Source: an uncultured Prevotella sp. | Lineage (GTDB): Bacteria > Bacteroidota > Bacteroidia > Bacteroidales > Bacteroidaceae | Length of the DNA stretch: 64,000 bases | Assembly (NCBI GenBank): GCA_902800365.1 | Contig: CADCEF010000014.1 | Span: 1-64,000, forward strand | Reading direction: 5' to 3' | Shown: in pieces, positions 52,092-60,203 of the stretch | How positions within the stretch are numbered: position 1 is the stretch's first letter | How the letters are laid out: the number at the start of each line of letters is the position of its first letter | Program-made: the position numbers and the translations under genes | Notes under the pieces: generated by a model | Told to the model about the DNA's origin: nothing | The model's database searches: none | Seen by the model: only the letters and a program-made list of their open reading frames with translations

Positions 52092-52135
52092 CATTCCCCC
52101 TTAAGCTAGCAGCGAATGCTCGTTTGAGGGGATTT
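52092..52135 (+). terminator. Terminator-like hairpin after the smalltalk unit
   Basis: CCCCTT and GAGGGG enclose CTAGCAGCGAATGCTCG, followed by ATTTTT. The loop resembles that of the terminator at 37339-37366. Confidence 0.6.
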
Positions 52136-52149
52136 TTGTATATATTTAC

Positions 52150-52180
52150 TTGCATAGATAAAAATAAAGTTATATCTTTG
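52150..52180 (+). promoter_or_regulatory. Promoter with a near-leaderless short frame
   Basis: TTG (52150-52152), 20 bases, TATCTTTG (52173-52180); an ATG follows at 52185. The frame MFKGYKLTYFP stops after 11 codons. A shifted frame (IIVFAVIITIGLIGEN) suggests a broken small membrane protein, overlapping the pseudogene below. Confidence 0.5.
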
Positions 52181-52241
52181 CAACATGTTTAAGGGTTACA
52201 AGCTTACATATTTTCCATAATTGTCTTTGCTGTAATTATCA

Positions 52242-52525
52242 CTATAGGTCTAATTGGTGAGAATGAAAAGGCCATCGCGACTTCTCTGTGTATTCATCTA
52301 TACACTTTGCTGAAGATACTGCGATATCAGGATCTACGAGATAATTTTCCTTCTTCAACCTTGCAACAAGCCCAATAAGATCGTTAATCTTTAACGTATC
52401 ATTCAGATACTTGCGAGCACCATTCTCAAAGGCATCTACCCCTTGATTATGTTTCGCCTCACACTCCTTATGTGTTCGTGCGAGAAGAATCCCGCGTCCT
52501 TACCACAATACTTACACGTTCCCAT
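52242..52525 (-). pseudogene. Frameshifted zinc-ribbon protein remnant
   Basis: The minus-strand frame starts MGTCKYCGKDAGFFSHEH, a zinc-ribbon start common in Bacteroidetes accessory proteins. It then shifts frame near 52468 and continues KECEAKHNQGVDAFENGARK to WPFHSH. Its start overlaps the stop of the upstream gene. The loss of frame marks it as a remnant. Confidence 0.6.
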
Positions 52526-52856
52526 CCTTATCTATAATGATCCAATGTCCTCCAATTGTTTTAGATCCAGCCCTCCGAATCTTATTATCTTTCTTTAGGC
52601 TCTCTATGCATCGCTGAATGTAACTTGATGCTTTGCCAGTTTCTTCTACGAGCTTAGCTCTTGTAATCGTGGGATCCTTTCTAATCAAGTCCAAAACAAT
52701 ATCAATTGTTGTTTGACCACTAGTTTGACCACTAGTTTGACCACCAGTTTGACCACCAGTTTGACCACCAGTTTGACCACCAGTTTGAGCTATATTCACA
52801 TTATTTCTTTTGAATGTCACACGAACTCCGCCAAAGGCATTTTCAATCTTTGGCAT
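52512..52856 (-). CDS. C-terminal remnant of an AlbA_2/RecG-like ATP-binding protein with QTGG repeats
   Basis: The 114 residues consist of IENAFGGVRVTFKRNN (the usual end of AlbA_2/RecG_C-type ATP-binding proteins), then six QTGG/QTSG units, then a winged-helix domain (IVLDLIRKDPTITRAKLVEETG). The N-terminal ATP-binding and DNA-binding parts are missing, so it is probably a decayed gene. A TATCTTTG box lies 6 bases before the ATG and could still express the helix-turn-helix part. Confidence 0.6.
   Translation of the reverse strand: MPKIENAFGGVRVTFKRNNVNIAQTGGQTGGQTGGQTGGQTSGQTSGQTTIDIVLDLIRKDPTITRAKLVEETGKASSYIQRCIESLKKDNKIRRAGSKTIGGHWIIIDKDGNV
52711..52788 (-). repeat. 12-bp minisatellite encoding QTGG/QTSG
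   Basis: About six and a half units of a GTTTGACCACCA-type 12-mer, in frame, with two variant units (CTA for CCA) adjacent at one end. Confidence 0.95.
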
Positions 52857-52930
52857 TGGTTCAAAGATACAACTTTTTCTGAAACAGGAAAGGAATTAGA
52901 TGAAAAAAGTTAATTTCACAAGACTTGTGG

Positions 52931-52953
52931 CGAACAAACGAACAAACGAACAA
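52931..52953 (+). repeat. Short CGAACAAA tandem repeat
   Basis: Three units of an 8-mer in the gap between two minus-strand genes. Confidence 0.8.
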
Positions 52954-52977
52954 AAATGAATTTGAGAGGAATAATGG

Positions 52978-53472
52978 TTATTTCCCAAAATCCTTCTGAA
53001 CACCTTCGCCAATAATCTTTGCAAGATAAATATGCTCTTCTCTCACTATAACATGGGCAAAATAGTCTTCTGCAATACCTTTAACAGTAACTACCTGATT
53101 TCTTATTCCACCAATATTATGACAATTGATGTATCGCTCAAACATATTTGAGAAAAGCCTACTTCTATATTCTTGTACCGAAATGTTCTTCTTTGTTGAT
53201 GGAATAAGACTAATGAAGTCGCAGAAAAAACAAATCATTACATTTGGATGAGAAAGAAAAACATCTGCAATACACTCTTCTATCTTAGCGAGTACCCTGG
53301 GACTGGTAACATTATCTCCCTTAGTACGCTCAAGTTCTATATCTAAGACTTGAACGCCTTTATTGGTTAACTCTTGAAGAACATCCTCGGATAACATCCC
53401 TATATGGTCGGATGTTATCCTCAAACGGTATTCGTCGCCTTGATCTGATTGGATAACAAATTCTTGATTCAT
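52978..53472 (-). CDS. Hypothetical protein (164 residues)
   Basis: The protein starts MNQEFVIQSDQGDEYRLRITSD and has no signal peptide or span. A helical middle (SPRVLAKIEECIADVFLSHPNVMICFFCDF) is followed by RSRLFSNMFERYI. I recall such proteins as DUF6169-like in Bacteroidetes but cannot confirm it. The start codon overlaps the stop of the 47-residue gene upstream (TGATG), which argues for a real two-gene unit. Confidence 0.65.
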   Translation of the reverse strand: MNQEFVIQSDQGDEYRLRITSDHIGMLSEDVLQELTNKGVQVLDIELERTKGDNVTSPRVLAKIEECIADVFLSHPNVMICFFCDFISLIPSTKKNISVQEYRSRLFSNMFERYINCHNIGGIRNQVVTVKGIAEDYFAHVIVREEHIYLAKIIGEGVQKDFGK

Positions 53473-53615
53473 CAGATAGTAATAACTTTTGCAGAAGACA
53501 TATCATCTTTAGCAAGTTTCTTCAAACGAAGATACTTACGAACACCTATCTCACGCAGACGCTCTTCAAGCTTCCTTGATGGGTTCTCAATAGTTATTTT
53601 ATCTGTATATCTCAT
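53472..53615 (-). CDS. Small basic protein (47 residues) paired with the 164-residue gene
   Basis: The frame reads MRYTDKITIENPSRKLEERL, then REIGVRKYLRLKKLAKDD and ends SSAKVITI. It is basic and helical, with no span. It has a consensus promoter, and its stop overlaps the next start. The size, charge and tight coupling recall toxin-antitoxin-like pairs, but there is no motif evidence. Confidence 0.6.
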   Translation of the reverse strand: MRYTDKITIENPSRKLEERLREIGVRKYLRLKKLAKDDMSSAKVITI

Positions 53616-53639
53616 TTATTATCAAATTCTTATCCGCTG

Positions 53640-53671
53640 CAAAAGTAGACAAATAATTCGAAACTTCCAAA
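53640..53671 (-). promoter_or_regulatory. Promoter of the 47/164-residue gene pair
   Basis: On the minus strand TTTG (53668-53671), 20 bases, TACTTTTG (53640-53647). Confidence 0.75.
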
Positions 53672-53742
53672 CATTTTTGCAAAAAAGTTGTACCTCTGAG
53701 CTTTCGCTCGAAGGTACTCACGCTCGAAAAAACTCAAATAAA

Positions 53743-53774
53743 TTTGGATTTTTGCTCGCTTATTCGTACCTTTG
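53743..53774 (+). promoter_or_regulatory. Promoter of the DUF3467 gene
   Basis: TTTG (53743-53746), 20 bases, TACCTTTG (53767-53774); 33 bases are identical to the trmB promoter. Confidence 0.8.
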
Positions 53775-53802
53775 CTGCAGAATAATTAAAACTATAAGAA
53801 TT

Positions 53803-54132
53803 ATGAATGAGAATAATAACAACAACAGGCAGCAGGGACTGCAGATAGAGATGCCACAGGAGGTGGCTCAGGGGGAGTATTCGAACTTTGCGGTGATTAC
53901 GCATGGATCGGGCGACTTTGTGATTGACTTTGCACGCGTGTTGCCTGGGGTGCCAAAGGCACAGGCTTGCAGCAGAATCATCATGGCTCCAGAGCACGTG
54001 AAGCGACTGCTGCTGGCGCTGAACGAGAACGTGATGCGTTATGAGGCTGAGTTCGGACAGATAAAGCTGCCAAACAAAGAAACAGGTGGAATAAAACTGG
54101 ATGCTTTCGACCCATCGAAGGGTGAGGCATAA
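53803..54132 (+). CDS. DUF3467 protein
   Basis: From ATG at 53803 the 109-residue protein starts with an Asn-rich stretch and then EVAQGEYSNFAVITHGSGDFVIDFARVLPG, the DUF3467 signature. It ends with PEHVKRLLLALNENVMRYEAEFG. The family function is unknown, although it is widespread in Bacteroidetes. The upstream in-frame extension would cross the promoter and the neighbouring gene. Confidence 0.88.
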   Translation: MNENNNNNRQQGLQIEMPQEVAQGEYSNFAVITHGSGDFVIDFARVLPGVPKAQACSRIIMAPEHVKRLLLALNENVMRYEAEFGQIKLPNKETGGIKLDAFDPSKGEA

Positions 54133-54140
54133 AAGAAAAG

Positions 54141-54175
54141 ATAAAGGATAGCCGAGGGGGCTATCCTTTATTTAT
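54141..54175. terminator. Bidirectional terminator between the DUF3467 gene and murF-alr
   Basis: AAAGGATAGCC and GGCTATCCTTT pair over a short loop, with A/T-rich flanks on both sides. Confidence 0.88.
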
Positions 54176-56629
54176 TTAGTCTTGGAAGTAAACTCGTTTT
54201 ACTCGATTACTGATGCCCGTGAGCACCTCGTAAGGGATGGTCTCGAGCACATCGCTCAATACGGTAACAGGCAGGTGCTCGCCAAAGATCTCTACCTGGT
54301 CACCCTCCTTACAAGGGATATCGGTGACATCAATCAGGGCTACATCCATACAGATATTTCCTACGTACTCGGCCTTCTGACCATTGACGAGGCAATAGCA
54401 ATGACGATTGCCAAGGTGGCGATTCAAACCATCAGCATAGCCAATAGGTATGGCAGCAATGACGGAGTTGCGATCGAGCTTGCCCTTGCGACTGTAGCCC
54501 ACTGTCTCAGTCTTGGGGACATCGCGCATCTGCAGGATGGTGGTCTTAAGGGTGCTAACGGTGTTAAGGATGCGGTTGTCGCGAGGATCAACACCATAGA
54601 GGCCGAGACCTAAGCGACACATATCCATCTGGCGATCGGGGAAGTGCTCGATACCAGCAGAGTTGTCCATGTGGCGCAGAATCTTATGCGAGAAGGCAGC
54701 CTGAAGCTTCTGACTGCCAGCCTCGAAACGCTTGAACTGCAGGCGAGAGAAGTTGTCGAAGTCGTCGCTATCGGAGCCTACGAAATGGCTGAATACTGAA
54801 CGTGGGATGACGGCCTGCTGATGGGTGAGGCGATCGATAAGCTCATCCATATCGCGCTCAGGATCGAAGCCCAGGCGATGCATACCTGTATCGAGTTTGA
54901 TGTGAACAGGCCAGCCAGTGATACCCTCCTTGCGGGCTGCCTTGATGAGTGCATCGAGCAGACGGAAGCTGTAGACCTCAGGTTCCAAGTCGTAGTCGAA
55001 CATGGTCTTGAAGGCGGTCATCTCTGGGTTCATAATCATAATGTTGGCGGTGATGCCAGCCTTACGCAGGGTGACACCCTCATCGGCCACTGCCACAGCA
55101 AGATAATCAACACGATGATCCTGAAGAGTCTTGGCTATCTCAACGGCTCCTGCACCATAGGCATCGGCCTTAATCATGCAAACCATCTTGGTCTCAGGCT
55201 TCATGAACGAGCGGTAGTAATTAAGATTCTCGACAACGGCGTTGAGGTTTACCTCGAGGATTGTCTCGTGAACCTTCTGCTCGAGCTGCTCGGTGATGAG
55301 GTCGAAACCAAAAGGACGGGCTCCCTTGAGCAGAATCATCTCATCGCGCAGAGAGGTGAAGGCATCGCTGGAAAGGAAGTGCTTGACATCAGCAAAGAAC
55401 TGCTTATCAGCAATCTGAATCTTATCGGCCTGAGCGGTGAGCTCCGGACCAATACCAATGAACTTGGTGATGCCACGCTTGGTGGCCAGCTCGCTTACCT
55501 GAGCGTAGAGCTCGGCAGATGATACGCCAGTCTGGAAGATGTCGCTGAGAACGAGCGTCTTCTTCTTAGCCTCACGACGCGACATGAAGTCGAGGGCGAT
55601 GTCGAGCGAGTTGATATCAGAGTTGTAAGAGTCGTTAATAAGGATGCATCCACGCTGACCCTCTTTCACCTCAAGGCGCATGGCAACTGGTTCGAGATGT
55701 GGCATGCGATCAGCCAAGTCGGATGGAGTGAGTCCAAGGTACAGGGCGATGGCAGCACAGGTGATAGAGTTCTCGATAGAGGCCTCGTCGATGAATGGGA
55801 TGGTGTAGCAGTTCTCCTCGCCCTGCCAGATATATGTGATGCGAGAGTTCTCGACACTCTTAATGAAAAGGGTGGCCTGCTCGTCGCATGTTGACCATGA
55901 TATCTTCTGACCTTTGTATGCCATACGACGGATGCAGCGGCTGATGATATCGTTATCAGAGCAGTAAACCATAGCCTCGGTATCGTGCATCAGCTCGAGC
56001 TTCTCCATGCACTTCTCTTCCATAGAACGGAAGTTCTCCTGATGGGCTGCGCCAAGAGTGGTGAGCACACCAATGGTGGGTTGGATGATGTCGCGAAGGG
56101 CCATCATCTCGCCTGGCTGAGAGATACCTGCCTCGAAGATTCCTATCTCAGTCTGCTCGTTGAGCAACCATACTGAGAGGGGAACGCCTATCTGAGAGTT
56201 GTAGCTGCGAGGCGAACGCACAATGCGCTGCGATGGAAGAAGAAGCTGATAGAGCCACTCCTTAACCATGGTCTTACCATTTGAGCCCGTGATACCCACG
56301 ATGGGGATATCGAACTCGTCGCGATGGCGCTCGGCCAAACGCTGAAGGGCAGCAAGGGTGTGGGGAACACGCAGGAAATTAGCCTCTGGATAGAGGGTTT
56401 CGTAATTCTCGGGCACCTGTTCTACTACAAACTGACGCACACCGCGATTATAAAGGTCCTGAATGTAGCGATGGCCATCGTTACGCTGGGTTTTCAGGGC
56501 AAAAAACAAAGTCTCTTCTGGGAAGCAGAGGCTACGACTATCTGTTAGCAACCAACTAACCTGTGCCTCAGTGTTTCCATATCTTCGCGCACCAATAAGC
56601 GTGGTGACTTTTTCGATACTGTATTTCAT
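54176..56629 (-). CDS. Bifunctional MurF ligase - alanine racemase
   Basis: The 817-residue fusion has an N-terminal Mur ligase (about 1-450) with the ATP motif GITGSNGKTMVKEW near residue 112. The PLP alanine racemase (about 455-817) has MIKADAYGAG (PLP lysine near 484) and MCRLGLGLYGVDP. It should make D-Ala from L-Ala and attach D-Ala-D-Ala to UDP-MurNAc-tripeptide. Such fusions are usual in Bacteroidales. It follows the GSCFA gene across a 33-base ACTATTTC-type repeat containing a TAACTTTG box just upstream (within 56660-56690). Confidence 0.95.
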   Translation of the reverse strand: MKYSIEKVTTLIGARRYGNTEAQVSWLLTDSRSLCFPEETLFFALKTQRNDGHRYIQDLYNRGVRQFVVEQVPENYETLYPEANFLRVPHTLAALQRLAERHRDEFDIPIVGITGSNGKTMVKEWLYQLLLPSQRIVRSPRSYNSQIGVPLSVWLLNEQTEIGIFEAGISQPGEMMALRDIIQPTIGVLTTLGAAHQENFRSMEEKCMEKLELMHDTEAMVYCSDNDIISRCIRRMAYKGQKISWSTCDEQATLFIKSVENSRITYIWQGEENCYTIPFIDEASIENSITCAAIALYLGLTPSDLADRMPHLEPVAMRLEVKEGQRGCILINDSYNSDINSLDIALDFMSRREAKKKTLVLSDIFQTGVSSAELYAQVSELATKRGITKFIGIGPELTAQADKIQIADKQFFADVKHFLSSDAFTSLRDEMILLKGARPFGFDLITEQLEQKVHETILEVNLNAVVENLNYYRSFMKPETKMVCMIKADAYGAGAVEIAKTLQDHRVDYLAVAVADEGVTLRKAGITANIMIMNPEMTAFKTMFDYDLEPEVYSFRLLDALIKAARKEGITGWPVHIKLDTGMHRLGFDPERDMDELIDRLTHQQAVIPRSVFSHFVGSDSDDFDNFSRLQFKRFEAGSQKLQAAFSHKILRHMDNSAGIEHFPDRQMDMCRLGLGLYGVDPRDNRILNTVSTLKTTILQMRDVPKTETVGYSRKGKLDRNSVIAAIPIGYADGLNRHLGNRHCYCLVNGQKAEYVGNICMDVALIDVTDIPCKEGDQVEIFGEHLPVTVLSDVLETIPYEVLTGISNRVKRVYFQD

Positions 56630-56662
56630 CTCACTATTTTACTATTTCACTATTTCACGATA

Positions 56663-57472
56663 TCAAACTGCAAAGTTAGGGTATTTTTTTTGCAACTCTG
56701 CTATTTTTAACATAGTTTTATCCATGAATATGCGATATTCTTGCGATTCTGGGTTGAAAGGCTTATGATTAAGTGCGGCTTTAAGGGGTTGCCACTCTTT
56801 GATGAACTGCTTGGCAGCATCGCTGAGATAGACTTCAGAAAGGCGCTGCCAGATGTATTCCACTGCCTGCGATGAGGGGTGGAGCATATCCTCGGCATAG
56901 AAGCGATAATCGCGCAACTCATCGTTTATGATTTCGTAGGCGGGGAAGTAGCTTGCGCCCGCCACCTGGCGGGTGGCAAGCAAAAGCGTAGCTTTCGATA
57001 GCTGCGAGCCGTGGTAGCCGTATTTGCGATAGCGGATGGGGCTTACCGTTAGGACTACGTGGATATCCGGGTTGGCTGCACGAAGGATGTCGATGGCCTT
57101 CTGGAGGTAGTTGGCACACTCGTCGACAGTGAGCTCCTCTTCAGTGAAAAGCGATTGTGGGCGCTTTTGGCAATTATCAACTATCTCGCCTGTTTCCTTT
57201 AGGCGATAGATGTGGTTGGTGCCAAGGGTGAAGAAGGCGGTTCGCAAGCTCCCTAATATAGAGGGATCAGCGAGAGACAAACGCTCGACGGTGTGGAGGA
57301 TGGAGGCGGGATTATACATCACGCCAAAGGGATTGACTGTGGCGCGGAACTTTTCTTCCTTGAATCGCGCGCCAATATTATCAGCAAAGCACGATCCTAC
57401 GAAGAGCATCTCCTCGCATGGCTCAATCCTAAAACCAGGATCCTCTACATCAACTATCGTCCTAAACTCCAT
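56663..57472 (-). CDS. GSCFA domain protein
   Basis: The 269-residue protein contains FVGSCFADNIGARFKE near residue 25, the motif naming the GSCFA family. It also has LTVSPIRYRK and a late DMLHPSS, suggesting an SGNH-like hydrolase fold. The substrate is unknown; roles in glycan or polysaccharide esters are possible. Its start overlaps the fkp stop (TGATG), so the two are coupled. Confidence 0.9.
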   Translation of the reverse strand: MEFRTIVDVEDPGFRIEPCEEMLFVGSCFADNIGARFKEEKFRATVNPFGVMYNPASILHTVERLSLADPSILGSLRTAFFTLGTNHIYRLKETGEIVDNCQKRPQSLFTEEELTVDECANYLQKAIDILRAANPDIHVVLTVSPIRYRKYGYHGSQLSKATLLLATRQVAGASYFPAYEIINDELRDYRFYAEDMLHPSSQAVEYIWQRLSEVYLSDAAKQFIKEWQPLKAALNHKPFNPESQEYRIFMDKTMLKIAELQKKYPNFAV

Positions 57473-60114
57473 CAGCTTCTACTTATTTGCAGGCCCTTTG
57501 TCGAGAGGTCCATCTCAACGAAGCGGGCGTTCTTGCGAGGGCTATTGTCTGTCAGAATCTGCTTTATGCGGGCTGCAGCCTCAGGATCCTTGGCTATCAT
57601 GTAGAGGTAGCCTCCACCACCAGCTCCTGGCAGTTTGTAGCCTAAGCAGAGGTCGTCGATAAGGCGTGTGAGGGCCTCAACAGACTCAGGGTTGGTGCCA
57701 GAATCAAGCAGTTGATTCTGAGTCCATGTTTTGCGCACAAGCTGTCCCATACGTACAAAGTCGTTCTGCTGGATAGCCTCGTACATATCGAGGGTGTGAG
57801 CCTTCATCTGCCTGAGCAGGCGCAACTCATCGCCATGGTTCAAGAACATACGGCGCACAATCTCAGCCAGAATACTCTTGGCTGTGCGCGTGATGCCTGT
57901 GTAATATAATAGGTGACATGGGCGATACTCGGGCTGAGTCCAGAGGTCGGTGGGCAACCAGCGCACCTGTGGATTCTGAGCAAAGCCCCTACCCGTTTGC
58001 AGCAGTTTTACGCCACCAAGCACACCACCAAACTGATCCTGCCAACCACCTCCTGTGGTGAGCATCTGTTCGAGCATAAGTGTGCGATGGCCTATCTCGT
58101 TCTTATCCCATCCCAGTCCGCAGAAGTCGTTGAGCGCACCAAGCACGGTGGCAGCAAGAATACTGCTGGTGCCAAGTCCGCTACCTGCAGGGATAGCAGA
58201 GAGAAGGGTTATTTCTATTCCAGAGCCAAAGGCCTCCAACTCGCCTTTCAAAACACCAGTACCAAAGCCTGCCAGTACAAGAGCAGCCTTGGGGATTGAG
58301 AAGGGCGAACCAACGTGCATAAAGTCCTTTAGTTGATCGCTTGTCTCAACAGCCTCCATGGCTCCAAGGTCGATGCTACGAAGCACTATTCTAAGCTCCT
58401 TTGATGGGCGGATATATGCCTGCAATGGTGGCTGACCATTAAGTTCGATGGCAAGATTGATGACGTTTCCACCCTCCATAAGGCAATACGGAGGTGTGTC
58501 AGTCCATCCACCAGCGATATCGATACGGACAGGCGAACGGCCCCATACTATCTGGTCTTCAGCTACGCTGAGGCTTGGCACCTGAGGCTTGGCATCAGTG
58601 TCGAGCAATCCCTCGCGGAGGAGGGAGAAGGCCTTGTCGCTCTCGCCACGGAACATGGCATCGTGTATGCGAGTCATGAGTGGTGCATCATCGTCGAGTG
58701 GAGCGGGCATTGGTATGTTCTGCTCGTCGAACTCGCGCTTGGCATCAGCCAGGTCGAGCTGATAGAACACACTGTGGGTCCAGTTCTCAGCCAGCGCGCT
58801 CCAGTTGAGTTTGCGGAAAGCCTTGCGCTGGTTGAAGAGACGATGCAGATTGGCCTCTGTAGATATTTCCTCAGCAGAGATCATGCGCACAGCATTCTGC
58901 ACATCGCGAGGCGACGTGATACCATCGAGGGTATCGACAACAGGGAACTGCTGTTTCTGCTGCTCTGCACCAGCAAAGCGATCGTCGATATGATAGCAGC
59001 GGATGGCGTACTCCTTGTCGCCAATGGGCACCACATCGATGCACTCGCCTGGAGCCAGTTGGAGCTTCCAATCGTTCTCTGGGACTCCTGTTATAATGTT
59101 GTCGTGAGTAAGGGTCCACCCCTCGCCCACGTAGCTGTTTTCAATCCAGAGATTTGTATTTTCCTCAGTAAAGCGGAAGTTGCAGATGGCATTCTGCACA
59201 AAGATGCTGGGATGAGGTTTACGACCATGGTGCATAATCTCGCGCTGGTCGTTAACCAAGTTCTGAATGCGGAGGGTAGAAGAAATCATCTCGCGCGAAG
59301 TTCCGAAATGGTAGAACTCGCCACCCTGCAGAGGTACGATGGCCACAGAGAGCTGCGAGAGCTCATAGTCAGGCGATGAAGGGTTGGTGCCAAGCGCACA
59401 TCCGAACTCGGAATACAGATCATATTCGATAAACTCATCGCCTTTCTTCGACTTCTTGGCGAGCAGCTCTACGGCTTTATCGCTAAGGAGCCAGATGCCA
59501 ATATCTGTAAGATAGTAATGATCCTTCTGTATCTCGTTTAGTGTCTCGATGCTTGGTTTCTGCAGCATGTGCTTCAATACTGAAGGCGACTTGCGAGAGC
59601 TTACAAACACTCCGTGGTTCTTGGCCACAGAGGCATCGAGCCAGAGTCCGTAGCACACCACATCGGCATCAGGAATGGGTTGCAGGGGTTGCGACGTGCG
59701 CACCAGCACATCGCCACTAACCACCATGGTGTGAATGCGCTCAGGAGCCATCTGCATCATCTGCTCGTAGAGGGGCAGTTGCAGACTGAGCAAATCCTGA
59801 GAAAGACGCTGACCACGCTCCCAACGGAACACAGGTACAGGGGTGAGTATCTTGCCAGAAGGGGCGTAAGATGGCAGGCGACGACTCTGTCCGCCAGCGT
59901 GCAGAAGTATGCGCTTTTCGCGTGGCAACCACTCGCTGAGCGATTCGCCATCCTCAACTGTCATACAGGCCTGAAGCAACCAAGTGGTGCCTCCGCCACT
60001 ACCCAACTTATGACCAACAGGGTCGTTGGTACAGAAGTACTCCTCGCGACTGAGTCCTGTTACATCGTGAAAACTATCCACCAAGTTTGGTGGCAAGGAA
60101 AGCAACTTTTTCAT
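57472..60114 (-). CDS. fkp: Fkp: bifunctional fucokinase / L-fucose-1-phosphate guanylyltransferase
   Basis: The 880-residue protein has an N-terminal pyrophosphorylase part (GHKLGSGGGTTWLLQA near residue 33, HAGGQSRRLPSYAPSGK). The C-terminal GHMP kinase has RSPVRIDIAGGWTDTPP (about 520), the phosphate loop PAGSGLGTSS (about 642) and KLPGAGGGGY. This is the Bacteroides Fkp layout, giving GDP-L-fucose from external fucose for capsule and glycoproteins. It is co-directional with the yfhO-like gene upstream, separated from it by a REP-like element. Confidence 0.95.
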   Translation of the reverse strand: MKKLLSLPPNLVDSFHDVTGLSREEYFCTNDPVGHKLGSGGGTTWLLQACMTVEDGESLSEWLPREKRILLHAGGQSRRLPSYAPSGKILTPVPVFRWERGQRLSQDLLSLQLPLYEQMMQMAPERIHTMVVSGDVLVRTSQPLQPIPDADVVCYGLWLDASVAKNHGVFVSSRKSPSVLKHMLQKPSIETLNEIQKDHYYLTDIGIWLLSDKAVELLAKKSKKGDEFIEYDLYSEFGCALGTNPSSPDYELSQLSVAIVPLQGGEFYHFGTSREMISSTLRIQNLVNDQREIMHHGRKPHPSIFVQNAICNFRFTEENTNLWIENSYVGEGWTLTHDNIITGVPENDWKLQLAPGECIDVVPIGDKEYAIRCYHIDDRFAGAEQQKQQFPVVDTLDGITSPRDVQNAVRMISAEEISTEANLHRLFNQRKAFRKLNWSALAENWTHSVFYQLDLADAKREFDEQNIPMPAPLDDDAPLMTRIHDAMFRGESDKAFSLLREGLLDTDAKPQVPSLSVAEDQIVWGRSPVRIDIAGGWTDTPPYCLMEGGNVINLAIELNGQPPLQAYIRPSKELRIVLRSIDLGAMEAVETSDQLKDFMHVGSPFSIPKAALVLAGFGTGVLKGELEAFGSGIEITLLSAIPAGSGLGTSSILAATVLGALNDFCGLGWDKNEIGHRTLMLEQMLTTGGGWQDQFGGVLGGVKLLQTGRGFAQNPQVRWLPTDLWTQPEYRPCHLLYYTGITRTAKSILAEIVRRMFLNHGDELRLLRQMKAHTLDMYEAIQQNDFVRMGQLVRKTWTQNQLLDSGTNPESVEALTRLIDDLCLGYKLPGAGGGGYLYMIAKDPEAAARIKQILTDNSPRKNARFVEMDLSTKGLQISRS

Positions 60115-60127
60115 ATTATTTATTTTT

Positions 60128-60198
60128 GCAACGGACTACAGGACTTAAAGACTTTTTCTATTGGATTAATCAGTCCTGTCAGTCCTGTAGTCCGTTGC
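60128..60198 (-). repeat. REP-like 72-bp inverted-repeat element, copy 2
   Basis: Perfect 18-bp arms (AGTCCTGTAGTCCGTTGC and its complement). The minus-strand reading closely matches 17173-17244. It lies between the yfhO-like gene and fkp. Confidence 0.88.
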
Positions 60199-60203
60199 TA
60201 AAT

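Noticed and set aside
52185-52378. Plus-strand small membrane protein (MFKGYKLTYFP then a shifted hydrophobic frame).
   Set aside because: It needs a frameshift and overlaps the recognisable minus-strand zinc-ribbon remnant. It is mentioned only with the promoter.
52711-52788. CRISPR-like array for the 12-bp repeats.
   Set aside because: Contiguous in-frame coding units without spacers.
54821-55522. 233-codon plus-strand frame opposite murF-alr.
   Set aside because: It is a shadow of the fusion enzyme, whose catalytic motifs are all on the minus strand.
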